Positions 36,260-46,924 are shown, numbered from the stretch's first letter. The stretch: 64,000 bases of DNA from Francisellaceae bacterium (GCA_018703155.1 JABJGS010000079.1:1-64000); one strand, 5' to 3'. A program made the numbers and translations. The notes: generated from the sequence alone by a model not told the origin.

Positions 36260-37846
36260 TTAAGCTGGAGATGCAGCTGCAGTAGAACCATTCTCTACGT
36301 GCGCAACTTCTCTTGCTTTCCTTTCTAGGCCTTCATTTACTCTATAGCTTAGCTTTTTAACAGCAAAAACCCACAATAGAGCAACGACTGCAAACACAAC
36401 AAAGGCAGTTGGTGCAATTAAGACTACATTACTTGTTGCCATAAAGGACAATAGTAAACTTTGCACAAATGCTCCACCAGCTTTGCCTGCTCGACCGCCA
36501 ATAACATCTACCGCGGCTTTACCCTTAGTTTTCAACTCTTCACTCAAAGGTATATATGCCATCTCTTTAGTTGGATCAAACAATGAATATTTGATAGATT
36601 TGGACATAACAACAATAAATGCTCCAAGGAACGTTGCCGCTGCCACTGGATTCGTTGCGAAAGATTTCAAAACAGAACTGACCATATCTCTAATCATTTC
36701 AGAGTCAGTAGAACTAGATAAAATGAAACAGAAGAATAAGCTACCACCGACAAGAATAACTATTGGAGTTATAACTGCAGCTTTAAACCAACTCATGATC
36801 CGTAACACTTTTGAACCAATGAATAAGCTGAAAATTATAGTTGCAATTCCTGTATAGAATGAAAAATCACCCATAAAAGCAGTATAAGCACCTTCATTAC
36901 CACCATGGTATATCTTTAACTGTTCTTTCCATTGTACTTCCAAGAGGTTAATTGTAACCCCATAGGCCATAATCAAAAGAGCAATTAAGCCTAGCTCTGG
37001 TGAACTCATAAGTAATTTAATACTTTCACCTAAACCTGGTTTCTTCTTCTTCTTCTTTGGTTTGCTATCTAATGCAGCTTCATCATAATATTGAGGATCA
37101 TTTAGAACCGATGTATGCATCCATCTATAAGTCCACATAGCTAGAACACCCATAATGACAACCATAGCCATCATGAAATACAAGGAATACTGCCAAGTAT
37201 TATCAGGGAAATATTCGCCAAGGCCACCTGAACAAAATTTAACTGCTTTGCCAGAAAAAATTAAGGCAAGGTTACCAATTACAACAAATAAGCCGTAAAA
37301 ACGTTTGGATTCACGCATTCTTGTAACACGGTTAGCAAACTGCCAAAACATTAAGGCAATCATCGCACTACCCCAGATTTCAGCTAGGATATAAAACAGT
37401 GAATAAGCCCAATAACCATAAATGTTAATAAATCCACTCAATCCAGGAGCTGCTTTATGCATAGCTGCTAATGATTCTGCACTTGGATGTAATAACTCAA
37501 GATTAGGATATATAAAGAAAGCAAAAGCACCAAAAAACACCAAAAATGGTGTTACAACCGCATAAAATACATTTTCTCGGCTTAGTATATTAGTTAGTTT
37601 CGAATAAAAAATCACAAAAAGAATTGCTGCAGGAGTCACGCAGTAAAACTTTAAGAATGGTATTACACCAGCACCAGCTGCGTTAACAACCAATCCATCC
37701 TTTGTATCTCTTAGGACAGTGTAATTAAATAGGATGCAAAACATTATAAAACCCATAGGCAAGAATTTTTTAAGTTCTTCATTGTGAATAGGCCAAAACA
37801 TTTTACGCCAGCCAGTAAACTCTTCGGTTTGAGAAAGGCTATTCAT
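36260..37846 (-). CDS. tlc: ATP/ADP translocase (nucleotide transport protein)
   Basis: 528 residues of the Tlc/NTT family, with about 12 membrane segments. The N-terminus WPIHNEELKKFLPMGFIMF and NYTVLRDTKDGLVV, with KFYCVTPAAILF after it, is the family signature. These inner-membrane exchangers import host ATP for bacterial ADP, or move other nucleotides, and occur almost only in obligate intracellular bacteria and plastids. Which nucleotide is moved cannot be read from sequence. GGAG lies nine bases before the ATG. It is the strongest sign of an intracellular life in this window. Confidence 0.95.
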   Translation of the reverse strand: MNSLSQTEEFTGWRKMFWPIHNEELKKFLPMGFIMFCILFNYTVLRDTKDGLVVNAAGAGVIPFLKFYCVTPAAILFVIFYSKLTNILSRENVFYAVVTPFLVFFGAFAFFIYPNLELLHPSAESLAAMHKAAPGLSGFINIYGYWAYSLFYILAEIWGSAMIALMFWQFANRVTRMRESKRFYGLFVVIGNLALIFSGKAVKFCSGGLGEYFPDNTWQYSLYFMMAMVVIMGVLAMWTYRWMHTSVLNDPQYYDEAALDSKPKKKKKKPGLGESIKLLMSSPELGLIALLIMAYGVTINLLEVQWKEQLKIYHGGNEGAYTAFMGDFSFYTGIATIIFSLFIGSKVLRIMSWFKAAVITPIVILVGGSLFFCFILSSSTDSEMIRDMVSSVLKSFATNPVAAATFLGAFIVVMSKSIKYSLFDPTKEMAYIPLSEELKTKGKAAVDVIGGRAGKAGGAFVQSLLLSFMATSNVVLIAPTAFVVFAVVALLWVFAVKKLSYRVNEGLERKAREVAHVENGSTAAASPA

Positions 37847-38148
37847 TTGTTAGTCTCCAAAATAAACTTTAATATAATATACGCGCATTCTAATATCTAT
37901 GTTACCTAACCACAAGCCCATTCCATAAAATTAGTTTGTTAACAATCAATATATGTCAAAGACAATAACGTGCATACTCACTTCAACTTTAATGAAAATT
38001 GTTATTATGTATGAATTCCCTATTATATTATTCTATCTAAAAATTTCAGGAAAAATTATTTTCATACTTCATTCAAGTAATATCTATTGAACTAGCTAGA
38101 CGCATAGTGTTAAAATGGTACTATCCCTGAATTTATTAGAAAAAACAT
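37847..38148. other. Divergent intergenic region between tlc and the Nudix gene
   Basis: 302 AT-rich bases. A promoter for the Nudix gene is visible at 38087-38116. For tlc only a -10-like TATATT near 37880 could be proposed, without a good -35. Confidence 0.5.
38087..38116 (+). promoter_or_regulatory. Sigma-70-like promoter for the Nudix gene
   Basis: TTGAAC and TAAAAT separated by 18 bases, 33 bases before the start codon. Confidence 0.5.
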
Positions 38149-38697
38149 ATGGAGCTAACTAAAGCAGCAGTATTAGTACCCATTGTCATTAGTAAAGATA
38201 ATGATCCCAAAGTCCTGTATACAGTTCGAACAAATAGTGTTCCCCAGCATAAAGGTGAAGTGTGCTTCCCTGGCGGCCGTTTAGAAAGGCACGATCTTAA
38301 TATTAGGCAAGCAGCTATTAGGGAAACAGAAGAAGAAATTGGGATCTCAAGAGACAAAATAACGATAATTGATGAACTAGAGGGTTGTTCAACAGCATCT
38401 GGATATATAGTTCGGCCAGTTGTGGCTTTAATTCGTGGGAAGTTTGAAACACAACTATGCCCTAGAGAAGTTGCAGATATTTTCTATATCCCATTACGCA
38501 AACTCATACAGCATAAAACATCTAACCAGTATAACAATTCTAACGATAAAAATATTTATGGCCCTAGAATCCAATATAATCAACACACAATATGGGGAGC
38601 TACAGCAATTATCACTTATCAACTTCTTGATGCCATTGCCACTGCCACTGCAACTGATGTCTCAATATATAATTTCCATGAGATGTTAGAGAATTAA
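38149..38697 (+). CDS. nudL: Nudix hydrolase, probable CoA pyrophosphatase
   Basis: 182 residues. The Nudix box GGRLERHDLN...RETEEEIG (about 43-66) is intact, and the preceding QHKGEVCFPGG fits the extra motif of NudL-type CoA pyrophosphatases, which split CoA or acyl-CoA to 3',5'-ADP and acyl-phosphopantetheine. Such an enzyme would fit a cell with active fatty acid oxidation. The Shine-Dalgarno is weak. It converges on the addA-like gene with a five-base gap. Confidence 0.82.
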   Translation: MELTKAAVLVPIVISKDNDPKVLYTVRTNSVPQHKGEVCFPGGRLERHDLNIRQAAIRETEEEIGISRDKITIIDELEGCSTASGYIVRPVVALIRGKFETQLCPREVADIFYIPLRKLIQHKTSNQYNNSNDKNIYGPRIQYNQHTIWGATAIITYQLLDAIATATATDVSIYNFHEMLEN

Positions 38698-38702
38698 ATA
38701 TA

Positions 38703-41700
38703 TTAGGCATAACTTAATTGCTTCTCAGAAACCTCTACTAAACGGCTTTGTAGCGGAAAATATAATACTGACACATACCTTTTAGCCTTTATATTATTCT
38801 GCGCAAGACTAACATAACGTGATAATTGCCCTTTATATTTATCCAGCTCAGCAGTTAGCTCTTCGTTCTTGCAAGTTTTATAATCGATAATCCAACAAGT
38901 ACCATCGTCAATAATTATTCTATCAACTATACCTTGGATCACCTCTGAAGATTTTGTTTCCATTGTTAACTGCCACTCAGATGCACACCAATCATGTTCA
39001 TCTGATAATATCCATGCTCCACGCTCATCTTGAATAGTATTTAATAAAGCAGATTTCACAATCTCTGCTCCTTTGCTAGCATTATTAGCATCATGACCTT
39101 TAGCTAAAAGACAATTCTTCCAATATGACCACATGGATGTAGTGGTTAGTTTATCATAAAAAAACATAGGTTTTTGTTGACTCATAGATATTGTATACAA
39201 CATTTGATGTACCATGGTCCCAACATCTTGATTCCAACTAGTATCTTGTTTACTAGCATAATCAAGACTATCATCACTTTGACTAATAATTTCTTTACTG
39301 TTCATTAAATCTAATGTGATTTTTTCATTTGATAATGTGGTCAATTGAAATGACTTGGGTGACTCAACAAGCTCAATATTTTCTCGAATATATTTAAAAC
39401 TATTAAGCTCCAAATAACTCCATAGCATATTTTGAAAAGTTCCTGATTTGGGCTTTGTCTCAACTACAGAGCCCATTAATTCTATAATGCTTTTTGCCCT
39501 AGTCAGTGCAACATATAGTAATCGTATATTTTCATTACTTCTTTTTTCACTTTGAATATATTCTAAATAGCGCAACACCTCATTATCTTCAACCTGTACT
39601 GTTGCATTAACATGTAATATTGACTCATCAAGTTCAAGTACTCGTTCTTGATGCCAACGCATTATTGATTTCTCATCAGAACGCCCCATATAATTCAAGC
39701 CTGGGATAAAAACTATGTCAAACTCAAGGCCTTTAGCTTTATGGATAGTCATAATATTTATCGGATTTTCATCTGTAGCAAGAATTTTATCTGCAAACAT
39801 ATTTGATATTTTAGTTTCAAGGTATTCAACATCATATATAAAGTTATTATCTTGTGACTGTTGTAAAAGATTAAAGACTAACTTTATATCTTCTAGTTGA
39901 TGCTCAGATTTTAATGTCTGTAAACCACCCAATTCTACCCATAATTTATAGAGCCAATTTCCAAACTCCATATCTCCTTGATATGAGAAACACTTAGTTA
40001 AAATCAAGCACAGCCTTTTAATACGCTTCTGCCCATATTCAGATAAATTATTTATAATATCTTCGCTTTGTATTATGACCCAAATACTTTCATCAATACG
40101 ATGCTCAGCAAGTATTGTAAGATCAGGTAGCTCAATACCACAAAAAGTTGAACGCAACAAAGAAAACCAAGCTATATCATCTCCCCAATGATTAACAGCT
40201 CTAAATAAAATAATAAAATCTTGGATCCAAGGCCTTTTATAAAGGCTTTCAATGTTAATGCCTAAATATGATATATTACTTTCTTGCAAGGCAAGTAGAA
40301 TATGAGGAAGTTGTGTTCTTGAACGAACTAATATCGCAATAGATGCACTAGGTAAAGTTTCTTTATATATTAGAATTCGTTCTGCGATAGCAATACTTTC
40401 ATCTTTAGTTCCAGTAAATAATGTCGACTGTATGGATGAGTTGCAAATTTCATTGTCAATTTTATTTGCCACTGATGAGGAAAATTTAACTTTTGATGTT
40501 CCCAGATCATCATATGAAGAGAAACATTTTCCCATGCTAGCATTAACCCACTTTACTAAAGTGGCATATGATCTAAAATTAGTTGTTAATGTTAATGGTT
40601 TAAGCTTGATTCTCCCAAGACCTTGAGCTCTGATCCGTAAATACATTCCAACATCAGCTTGGCGAAACCTATATATAGACTGCATTGGATCACCAACTAA
40701 AAATAATGTTCTTCCATCATTATATTCCCAACCTGATATTAGTAACTCAAGCAATCGGATCTGGGTTCTTGATGTATCCTGAAATTCATCAACTAATATA
40801 TGATTTAATTTTGCATCTAGTTCTAAATTTAAATCAGTAGGGTTATCTTCATCTCCAAGGGCTAAAATGGCTGAGATCAACATTTCAGTAAAATCTATGG
40901 CGCCATAACTCTTAAATAACAACTGTAAATGAGCAACTAATTTTGGCAATAAATTTTTAATTGCCACTTTAAGGTTATATTGAGCAATGCCTTCATTCAT
41001 ATATGGTAAATACATTAATTTATTTAAATAAAATGACGATTTAGTATCTGATTTCACAAAATCAAGCACTTGCATCATTGCTTGTTTTTTATACGCAAAT
41101 GTACCTTGTTCATCTTTAAGCGTAGGCTTGATAAATCCTTGATTCTTATTTACAGTTTTCCTTGTATTACCTGAACTAGTTATAGTTAAATTTGCTATGA
41201 ACTTCCAAGCTTGCAAGCTATCATAATTACTATCTGGCCAGATAAACTTGTCATCAAAATGGAATAGATCTGCAAACTCCAAATTAAGGTTTTGTGCTGC
41301 GTAATAAGCTAATTCTGGCAGTAACTGCAATCCCTCTACGGATTTTATATGATTTGAAATATTAGCAAGCTCCGCCTCCACAATGATTTCAGCACTACAG
41401 TTAGATTCACTATCTTCCTGAAATATAAGAGGAAGCCATTGTTCTCTAGTTGTCAGAATACTCTTAAACATTTTAGACATTTGCTTCATATTATAGTTAT
41501 GCACTTTAGCAATAGTTTTATAGTCTTCTGTACTATGAACATCCATAGTGAAATTTGCTACAGCTTCTTCATATATCTTATCTGCATCATCTAAGATTGA
41601 TGGCGCAACACCGTACTTGATTGTCACAGGAAATTTGGCAATTATTTTTGCACACAAAGCATCTATTGTATGTATTTTCAGTCTTGATGGGTTTTGAATT

Positions 41701-42023
41701 ATATTCCATCCTAATTCTTTATCTCGTTTCAATACTTTTTTTGCTAACTTTATAGTGAGTTGTTCATATTGGTCATCAGATGAAATGTTATTTTCTGCAT
41801 TCAATAACGCATTAACTATCCGTTGCTGCATTTCATGTGCAGATTTTTTTGTAAAAGTTATAGCCAAACATTCTTCTGGATAAGATCTAGCATTTGCAAG
41901 CAAAGCTAGCATACGTTGAACTAAAAGCCCAGTTTTACCAGACCCTGCAGGAGCCTGTATTATATAAGATCCATTAATATCCAAAGCTTGCGAACGCTCT
42001 TTAGAATCAATCAATGTTTGCAT
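38703..42023 (-). CDS. AddA-like UvrD-family helicase-nuclease
   Basis: 1106 residues from the ATG at 42023, chosen because AGGAGG lies ten bases upstream; an in-frame upstream start would add 20 residues within the preceding gene. Walker A APAGSGKTGLLVQR, helicase motifs DEFQDTS, GDPMQSIYRFRQAD and ALTRAKS, and a C-terminal RecB-type nuclease motif WIIDYKT are all present. This is the helicase-nuclease subunit of an AddAB/RecB-like enzyme that resects double-strand breaks. Its start overlaps the stop of the nuclease partner by 17 bases, so they form one complex. Confidence 0.88.
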   Translation of the reverse strand: MQTLIDSKERSQALDINGSYIIQAPAGSGKTGLLVQRMLALLANARSYPEECLAITFTKKSAHEMQQRIVNALLNAENNISSDDQYEQLTIKLAKKVLKRDKELGWNIIQNPSRLKIHTIDALCAKIIAKFPVTIKYGVAPSILDDADKIYEEAVANFTMDVHSTEDYKTIAKVHNYNMKQMSKMFKSILTTREQWLPLIFQEDSESNCSAEIIVEAELANISNHIKSVEGLQLLPELAYYAAQNLNLEFADLFHFDDKFIWPDSNYDSLQAWKFIANLTITSSGNTRKTVNKNQGFIKPTLKDEQGTFAYKKQAMMQVLDFVKSDTKSSFYLNKLMYLPYMNEGIAQYNLKVAIKNLLPKLVAHLQLLFKSYGAIDFTEMLISAILALGDEDNPTDLNLELDAKLNHILVDEFQDTSRTQIRLLELLISGWEYNDGRTLFLVGDPMQSIYRFRQADVGMYLRIRAQGLGRIKLKPLTLTTNFRSYATLVKWVNASMGKCFSSYDDLGTSKVKFSSSVANKIDNEICNSSIQSTLFTGTKDESIAIAERILIYKETLPSASIAILVRSRTQLPHILLALQESNISYLGINIESLYKRPWIQDFIILFRAVNHWGDDIAWFSLLRSTFCGIELPDLTILAEHRIDESIWVIIQSEDIINNLSEYGQKRIKRLCLILTKCFSYQGDMEFGNWLYKLWVELGGLQTLKSEHQLEDIKLVFNLLQQSQDNNFIYDVEYLETKISNMFADKILATDENPINIMTIHKAKGLEFDIVFIPGLNYMGRSDEKSIMRWHQERVLELDESILHVNATVQVEDNEVLRYLEYIQSEKRSNENIRLLYVALTRAKSIIELMGSVVETKPKSGTFQNMLWSYLELNSFKYIRENIELVESPKSFQLTTLSNEKITLDLMNSKEIISQSDDSLDYASKQDTSWNQDVGTMVHQMLYTISMSQQKPMFFYDKLTTTSMWSYWKNCLLAKGHDANNASKGAEIVKSALLNTIQDERGAWILSDEHDWCASEWQLTMETKSSEVIQGIVDRIIIDDGTCWIIDYKTCKNEELTAELDKYKGQLSRYVSLAQNNIKAKRYVSVLYFPLQSRLVEVSEKQLSYA

Positions 42024-44589
42024 AACAAACATCCCTCCTACACAACAATCGTAGTTCACAAATTCTGCATGTGGCCTCACCATTTACTGGATTTATTTTG
42101 GCTTCAGCACTAGTATATTCCTTAGCAATTATTTCTAGCTTATCTTTCCATTGTTCTTTTAAGGAGTCCCAGTTACACTCACCTTTAATTTTATTATTAA
42201 AATACTCTACTTCTTTAGCTCCTGGGTATAAGTCTTTATTGGTAACGATACCTTTAAATTCATAATGGGCGTTCTTAAAACTAGCAACCACTACCCCTAC
42301 ATTTTGCTCTTCTGAAATTAAAGCATATATCGGTAATTGAGGCTCTCTAATTCTATTACCAAACCAACCATGTGGATCCACTGTACCAGTTTTATAATCG
42401 ATAATGGTATAGCTTCCATCTACACCTTTATCAATTCTATCTAACCTAATGTTAAATGATAAATCAGACAAATTCACTTTCTTTTTCTTTTCAATTGCAA
42501 CTACAGAAAATTCAGATCTTTTCCTTTCAAAAGAAATCCAATGATTTATATTTTCAACTAATCTAGCTCTTTCAAATTCAATAAGGCTATTTAACATACT
42601 ATTATTGTTTTTTTGTATGAATTCTTGTAACCATTTATCTACCGTAACTTGTACTATCTTTAGTTGTGCTTCTTTACTCAATTGCAATAGTTGTTGTTGA
42701 TTTTTCAAATGCTCCCAAATATCAGCTAAAACATTATGAAGTAACTGCCCATGTTCTTTTGCACTGACACCATAATTTAAATCTTCTATCTTATTACACA
42801 ACAGCCGATGTCGCGCATACCCCCTAAATGAACACCATGCTTGATCTTGTAATATTTGTACCCCCTGCCTAATATTTTTAGTTGCAAGTCTAATACCTTT
42901 ATCATCAGTATATTTTTGGACTTCTACAGTTATAATATCCGTGCAAATCTTAACAAGATTTAGTTCATTAACGGTCATCTTGTTAATGTCAGTTATTAGT
43001 TTACTACCTCTAACTTCCAACTCCTTGATGGTCCGTGCATATGAAAATATAGCTTCTTTTTTTGGTGTTTGTTTAAACGAGTCAGTGATTTGTAGTGCTA
43101 CACTATATTCACGAATGCTTGTAGATCTAGGTAAATTATATTTTTTTTGTATTATGCTAGGAATGAATGGATTAGGATCAGGTTCTTGTGGCCAAACTCC
43201 CTCGCTCATACCAGTTACCCATATTCGATCAAAAGGCACTCCAGATGCTTCTAAAAGCCCCAAAACATGAACTTTTGCATTATCAGTTTCTGGTAAGAAA
43301 GGAATATTAGCCACTACATATTTTAATTTTTCAATCGCCGCATCTAAACTAGATAGTCCTATAATTTGGTTAAGACTCTTATACTCTATTAGTGCCAAGT
43401 TCCAACATGCAAGAATATCTGCATTCTTTTTTGAATTTTTAACTCCATCAGGCCAACCTAAATCTACTAGTACAGTTTTAAAAATTTCCACCCACTCAAT
43501 TACTGAATGTTTTTCCCCAAAAAATCTATTTTTGGTCAACACTAGATGTAAGCTTTGTAGCCACCCCTCATCTTCTTTTTGTAAATAATCATCAATATAA
43601 TCAATTAAGGTTTGTTTTTTTATGACACCTTGACAAAAACCTCTCAATTCTTTTTCAAATTTGGCTTTGCTAGCTTTAGTAGAGTACGCATCTTTAATAT
43701 TGTGACAATGACGAAGCCAATAACTTAAGTCTGAAAATGCAATAGTGTCTAAAATAAGTTGAATTGAACTTAAAGCATCCTTAACCAATGGGTAACTTGA
43801 TAAAGATTGTGGTGCTGATATATTTATTTTTTCAGCAGCAAAATATTTATGCATAATGTTTGCTACTTCTCTCCTATAGGTGGCTAGATCTGGAACAACC
43901 ACTGCAATCGAGTCATCACTATTATCACTATGATACTTAGCCCAACGGGCGGCATGATCCCACTCATTCTCTTGAGTATTAAGTTCTAGATGCCAGTTAT
44001 TTATCTCATGTGTTGCATACAATTGTTGATTACAAATTCCACTTTTTGCAAAGCTATCTATTAACATCTGCAGTAATGGAGCAATCTCATTAAAACCAAA
44101 TAAAATTATTTCATTAAACCAAAAAATATTATTATCGAATATTGCCAAGCTGGATGATTCAATAATATCTTCTTCATCTATAAGTTCGAGCTTTTCCAAG
44201 GCACTTATATAATCTTCATACCAATCTATAAACACCTCAGTGTCATTGTTCATATACGAAGAAAATTCAGTTACAGGTATACGCCATGACTTTATGAACT
44301 TGATCGCTTGTAATACTTTATCCGCGGTGCTTGAAGATTTAAGTAACCCACTATTGTGAATAGAGTTTTCTATTATTTTTTGAATAAGAATATGTTGCTG
44401 TGTGCTTGAAATAAACATCTTTGGTATTAGACTAGAACCAATATGTTGATAGTATATCTCTTTAACAAAATCATTTATGGGTTGCACTTGGTAGCGTTCT
44501 TTTCTTTGGGCTAAATTATCAGAAATGAAACCTGCCAGTCTTCGATTTGGGGTAATAATGATTTTTCCATCTAGAGAACAACTTAACAT
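42007..44589 (-). CDS. AddB-like PD-(D/E)XK nuclease subunit
   Basis: 860 residues. The N-terminus KIIITPNRRLAGFI is the inactivated helicase-like domain of AddB-type or 'probable DNA repair protein' (TIGR03623-type) members. The C-terminal nuclease has LDRID and YTIIDYKTG, and the cysteines CRICELRLLC plus an upstream cysteine in WCSFRGYARHR can hold an iron-sulfur cluster, as in AddB. It overlaps the AddA-like gene by 17 bases and follows the antiporter stop directly (TAAATG). Together they should replace RecBCD. Confidence 0.83.
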   Translation of the reverse strand: MLSCSLDGKIIITPNRRLAGFISDNLAQRKERYQVQPINDFVKEIYYQHIGSSLIPKMFISSTQQHILIQKIIENSIHNSGLLKSSSTADKVLQAIKFIKSWRIPVTEFSSYMNNDTEVFIDWYEDYISALEKLELIDEEDIIESSSLAIFDNNIFWFNEIILFGFNEIAPLLQMLIDSFAKSGICNQQLYATHEINNWHLELNTQENEWDHAARWAKYHSDNSDDSIAVVVPDLATYRREVANIMHKYFAAEKINISAPQSLSSYPLVKDALSSIQLILDTIAFSDLSYWLRHCHNIKDAYSTKASKAKFEKELRGFCQGVIKKQTLIDYIDDYLQKEDEGWLQSLHLVLTKNRFFGEKHSVIEWVEIFKTVLVDLGWPDGVKNSKKNADILACWNLALIEYKSLNQIIGLSSLDAAIEKLKYVVANIPFLPETDNAKVHVLGLLEASGVPFDRIWVTGMSEGVWPQEPDPNPFIPSIIQKKYNLPRSTSIREYSVALQITDSFKQTPKKEAIFSYARTIKELEVRGSKLITDINKMTVNELNLVKICTDIITVEVQKYTDDKGIRLATKNIRQGVQILQDQAWCSFRGYARHRLLCNKIEDLNYGVSAKEHGQLLHNVLADIWEHLKNQQQLLQLSKEAQLKIVQVTVDKWLQEFIQKNNNSMLNSLIEFERARLVENINHWISFERKRSEFSVVAIEKKKKVNLSDLSFNIRLDRIDKGVDGSYTIIDYKTGTVDPHGWFGNRIREPQLPIYALISEEQNVGVVVASFKNAHYEFKGIVTNKDLYPGAKEVEYFNNKIKGECNWDSLKEQWKDKLEIIAKEYTSAEAKINPVNGEATCRICELRLLCRRDVCYANID

Positions 44590-45891
44590 TTACCGCTCAC
44601 GAACCATATTATCATTTGGTAACTTTTCTTTCTCGTTCTTATAATTATAGCTATCACTTTCCATTTTAGCTTTGATCAACGGTGAAATTGTTAACCCTTG
44701 AACCATTATTGAGAATAAGACTACAGCATATGTTACTGAGACCATGAAATTATGGTACTCACCCTGTATACTAAGAGCGAGGGCAATAGAAATCCCTCCA
44801 CGTAAGCCACCCCAGGTCATAATGATTAAAATAGCACTATCAAAACGCCTATTTTGATTTAAGAACGATACAGGCAAAGAGATACTTATCCACCTTGCTG
44901 CCAAGGCTATAATAATTGCGGCAATAGATGCCATTGAGGTCTCAAAATCAAAGCTTATACTAATAAACTCAAGGCCAATTAATACAAATAATATAGCATT
45001 CATGACCCCATCTATTAACTCCCAAAAACTATCTATTCTGACTACAGTTTCTTTAGTCATTTTACCTTTATTCATTGAAGAACCAATAATAAGACCAGCT
45101 CCAGCCATTGCTATAGGCCCTGACACATGCAAAACGGAATGAGCCAAAGTGTAACCACCAGTAACAACTGCTAATGTTAAAATAACACCAACATCATAGT
45201 CATCAATGGTTTTTAACAAATATGAAGTTAACAGACCCAAAACAACGCCCAATAACCCTCCACCAATTCCTTGCTTTACAAAGCATAAAAATATATTAGT
45301 GGGACTAATTTGCTGTTGCGCACCTGTGGCAATATTTAGAGCAATTACAAATAATACAATTCCCATCCCATCGTTAAATAATGCCTCTCCTGCAATTTTA
45401 ATTTCTAAAGGTTTTGGTACTTTCAAGTGCTTCAAAATTCCAATTACTGCGATTGGGTCCGTAGGTGAAATCAAAGCACCAAAAACAAAGCAATATGACA
45501 TCGGTATACCGATATTAAACATTGTGGTCACACCATGCATTGCGTAACCAACAAGGATTGTTGAAACTATTACACTTACTGTAGCCAATAAAATAACTAG
45601 CAATTTATATCTTGATAATTCTAAGCCATTTATATGCAGTGCCCCAGCAAAAAGCAAAAAACTTAGCATCCCTTCAAGAAAAGTTTCATCAAAACTTATA
45701 CTATCAATAAAATCTTGAGCGATATCGTTTAATTCAAAGCCAATCTTACCGCTAATTGTGACAAACAATGAGAGAATTAGTGAAACCAGGGTTACTCCAA
45801 CGGATGTTGGTAACTTAATAAATTTAGCATTAATGTAACTTGCTATTGCTGTAAGAGAAACTAATGATGCAACAATTTCATATCCTGTCAT
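44590..45891 (-). CDS. CPA1-type Na+/H+ antiporter
   Basis: 433 residues with about 12 membrane segments. The ion-binding motif SPTDPIAVIGIL and the following AGEALFNDGMGIVLF are the two conserved CPA1 (NhaP/NhaK-like) signatures, with both acidic residues present. It exports Na+ (or K+) for H+ at the inner membrane. Its stop codon abuts the ATG of the AddB-like gene, which is probably co-transcribed by position rather than function. Confidence 0.92.
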   Translation of the reverse strand: MTGYEIVASLVSLTAIASYINAKFIKLPTSVGVTLVSLILSLFVTISGKIGFELNDIAQDFIDSISFDETFLEGMLSFLLFAGALHINGLELSRYKLLVILLATVSVIVSTILVGYAMHGVTTMFNIGIPMSYCFVFGALISPTDPIAVIGILKHLKVPKPLEIKIAGEALFNDGMGIVLFVIALNIATGAQQQISPTNIFLCFVKQGIGGGLLGVVLGLLTSYLLKTIDDYDVGVILTLAVVTGGYTLAHSVLHVSGPIAMAGAGLIIGSSMNKGKMTKETVVRIDSFWELIDGVMNAILFVLIGLEFISISFDFETSMASIAAIIIALAARWISISLPVSFLNQNRRFDSAILIIMTWGGLRGGISIALALSIQGEYHNFMVSVTYAVVLFSIMVQGLTISPLIKAKMESDSYNYKNEKEKLPNDNMVRER

Positions 45892-45997
45892 CTATTCCCC
45901 TTCATTGTTACAAATCTACGAGCTTGTTTATGCTATCATAAACTCATCCATATAACATTTAACATTTTTTCTAACTTAATAGCAGATAAGGAACATT

Positions 45998-46792
45998 ATG
46001 CTATCTAATAACTTTGATTGTTGCTCTATTTTACAGCCACAACCAAATTTCAAGCTTATTGGCCATCGTGGTTTTTCCGGTCTACGCCCAGAAAATACTA
46101 TGGCTAGTTTTAAGCATGCTCAAGAGATAGGATTGAATTGGATTGAGTTAGATGCCAGATTAACAAAATGTGATAATTGGGTTATCTTTCATGATGACAC
46201 TCTTGAAAGGTTCACTGGTAGCCAAGATTCTATCGAAGATTCAACACTTTCGGATCTGATTAAACTTGATTTTGGTAGTTGGTTTGACACAAAGTACAAA
46301 AATGAAAAAATTGTAATGCTGCGAGAAATCCTCTCTTTTGCTGCGCAAAATAATATTTTCATTAACCTTGAAATCAAACCATCGAATAAAATTAAAACCT
46401 CTAGATACGCACAAAAACTTATGCGATTTCTGGCCAATACTATTGCTAACAATCAGCCATATCCTCTAGTTTCCAGCTTTGATACAGCTCTTTTGGTGGA
46501 ACTACGCAAACTATCAGAAAACTTACGACTTGGATATTTAATTGAAGAATTTGATAATGAAGTTTGGACAAATATTAATAAATATCATTTTTCAACTTTA
46601 AACTCTGATACAGATACTACAGAGCATGAGCATATTCAAAAAGCTAAAAGAATGAATATTCCATCCCTTGTTTATGTAGTAAATGATTTTGAGAGAGCTA
46701 AAGAATTATTTAACTATGGTGCTTGCGGTATATTTACTGATAGAGCTGACCTAATAATAGAAGGCCTGAAATCTCAATCTCCAGAATCGTAA
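45998..46792 (+). CDS. ugpQ: Cytoplasmic glycerophosphodiester phosphodiesterase
   Basis: 264 residues. GHRGFSGLRPENTMASF holds the first catalytic histidine and the NT substrate pocket; ELDARLTKCDNWVIFHDDTLER holds the metal-binding Glu/Asp and the second histidine. It cleaves deacylated phospholipids to glycerol 3-phosphate and an alcohol. No signal peptide, so cytoplasmic like UgpQ. It could recycle host phospholipid breakdown products. ATG with AAGGA eight bases upstream. Confidence 0.92.
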   Translation: MLSNNFDCCSILQPQPNFKLIGHRGFSGLRPENTMASFKHAQEIGLNWIELDARLTKCDNWVIFHDDTLERFTGSQDSIEDSTLSDLIKLDFGSWFDTKYKNEKIVMLREILSFAAQNNIFINLEIKPSNKIKTSRYAQKLMRFLANTIANNQPYPLVSSFDTALLVELRKLSENLRLGYLIEEFDNEVWTNINKYHFSTLNSDTDTTEHEHIQKAKRMNIPSLVYVVNDFERAKELFNYGACGIFTDRADLIIEGLKSQSPES

Positions 46793-46924
46793 TTTATATG
46801 ATGGATACCTTCCTAATTTTTATTGTGTTTATTAATAGTTAAACCTAGCAATGAGATTAGTTGCCAAACCAACTGATTATAATTTTAAACCCATTTTTAT
46901 AAAGAGAATTGAAAGTTAGTAATT

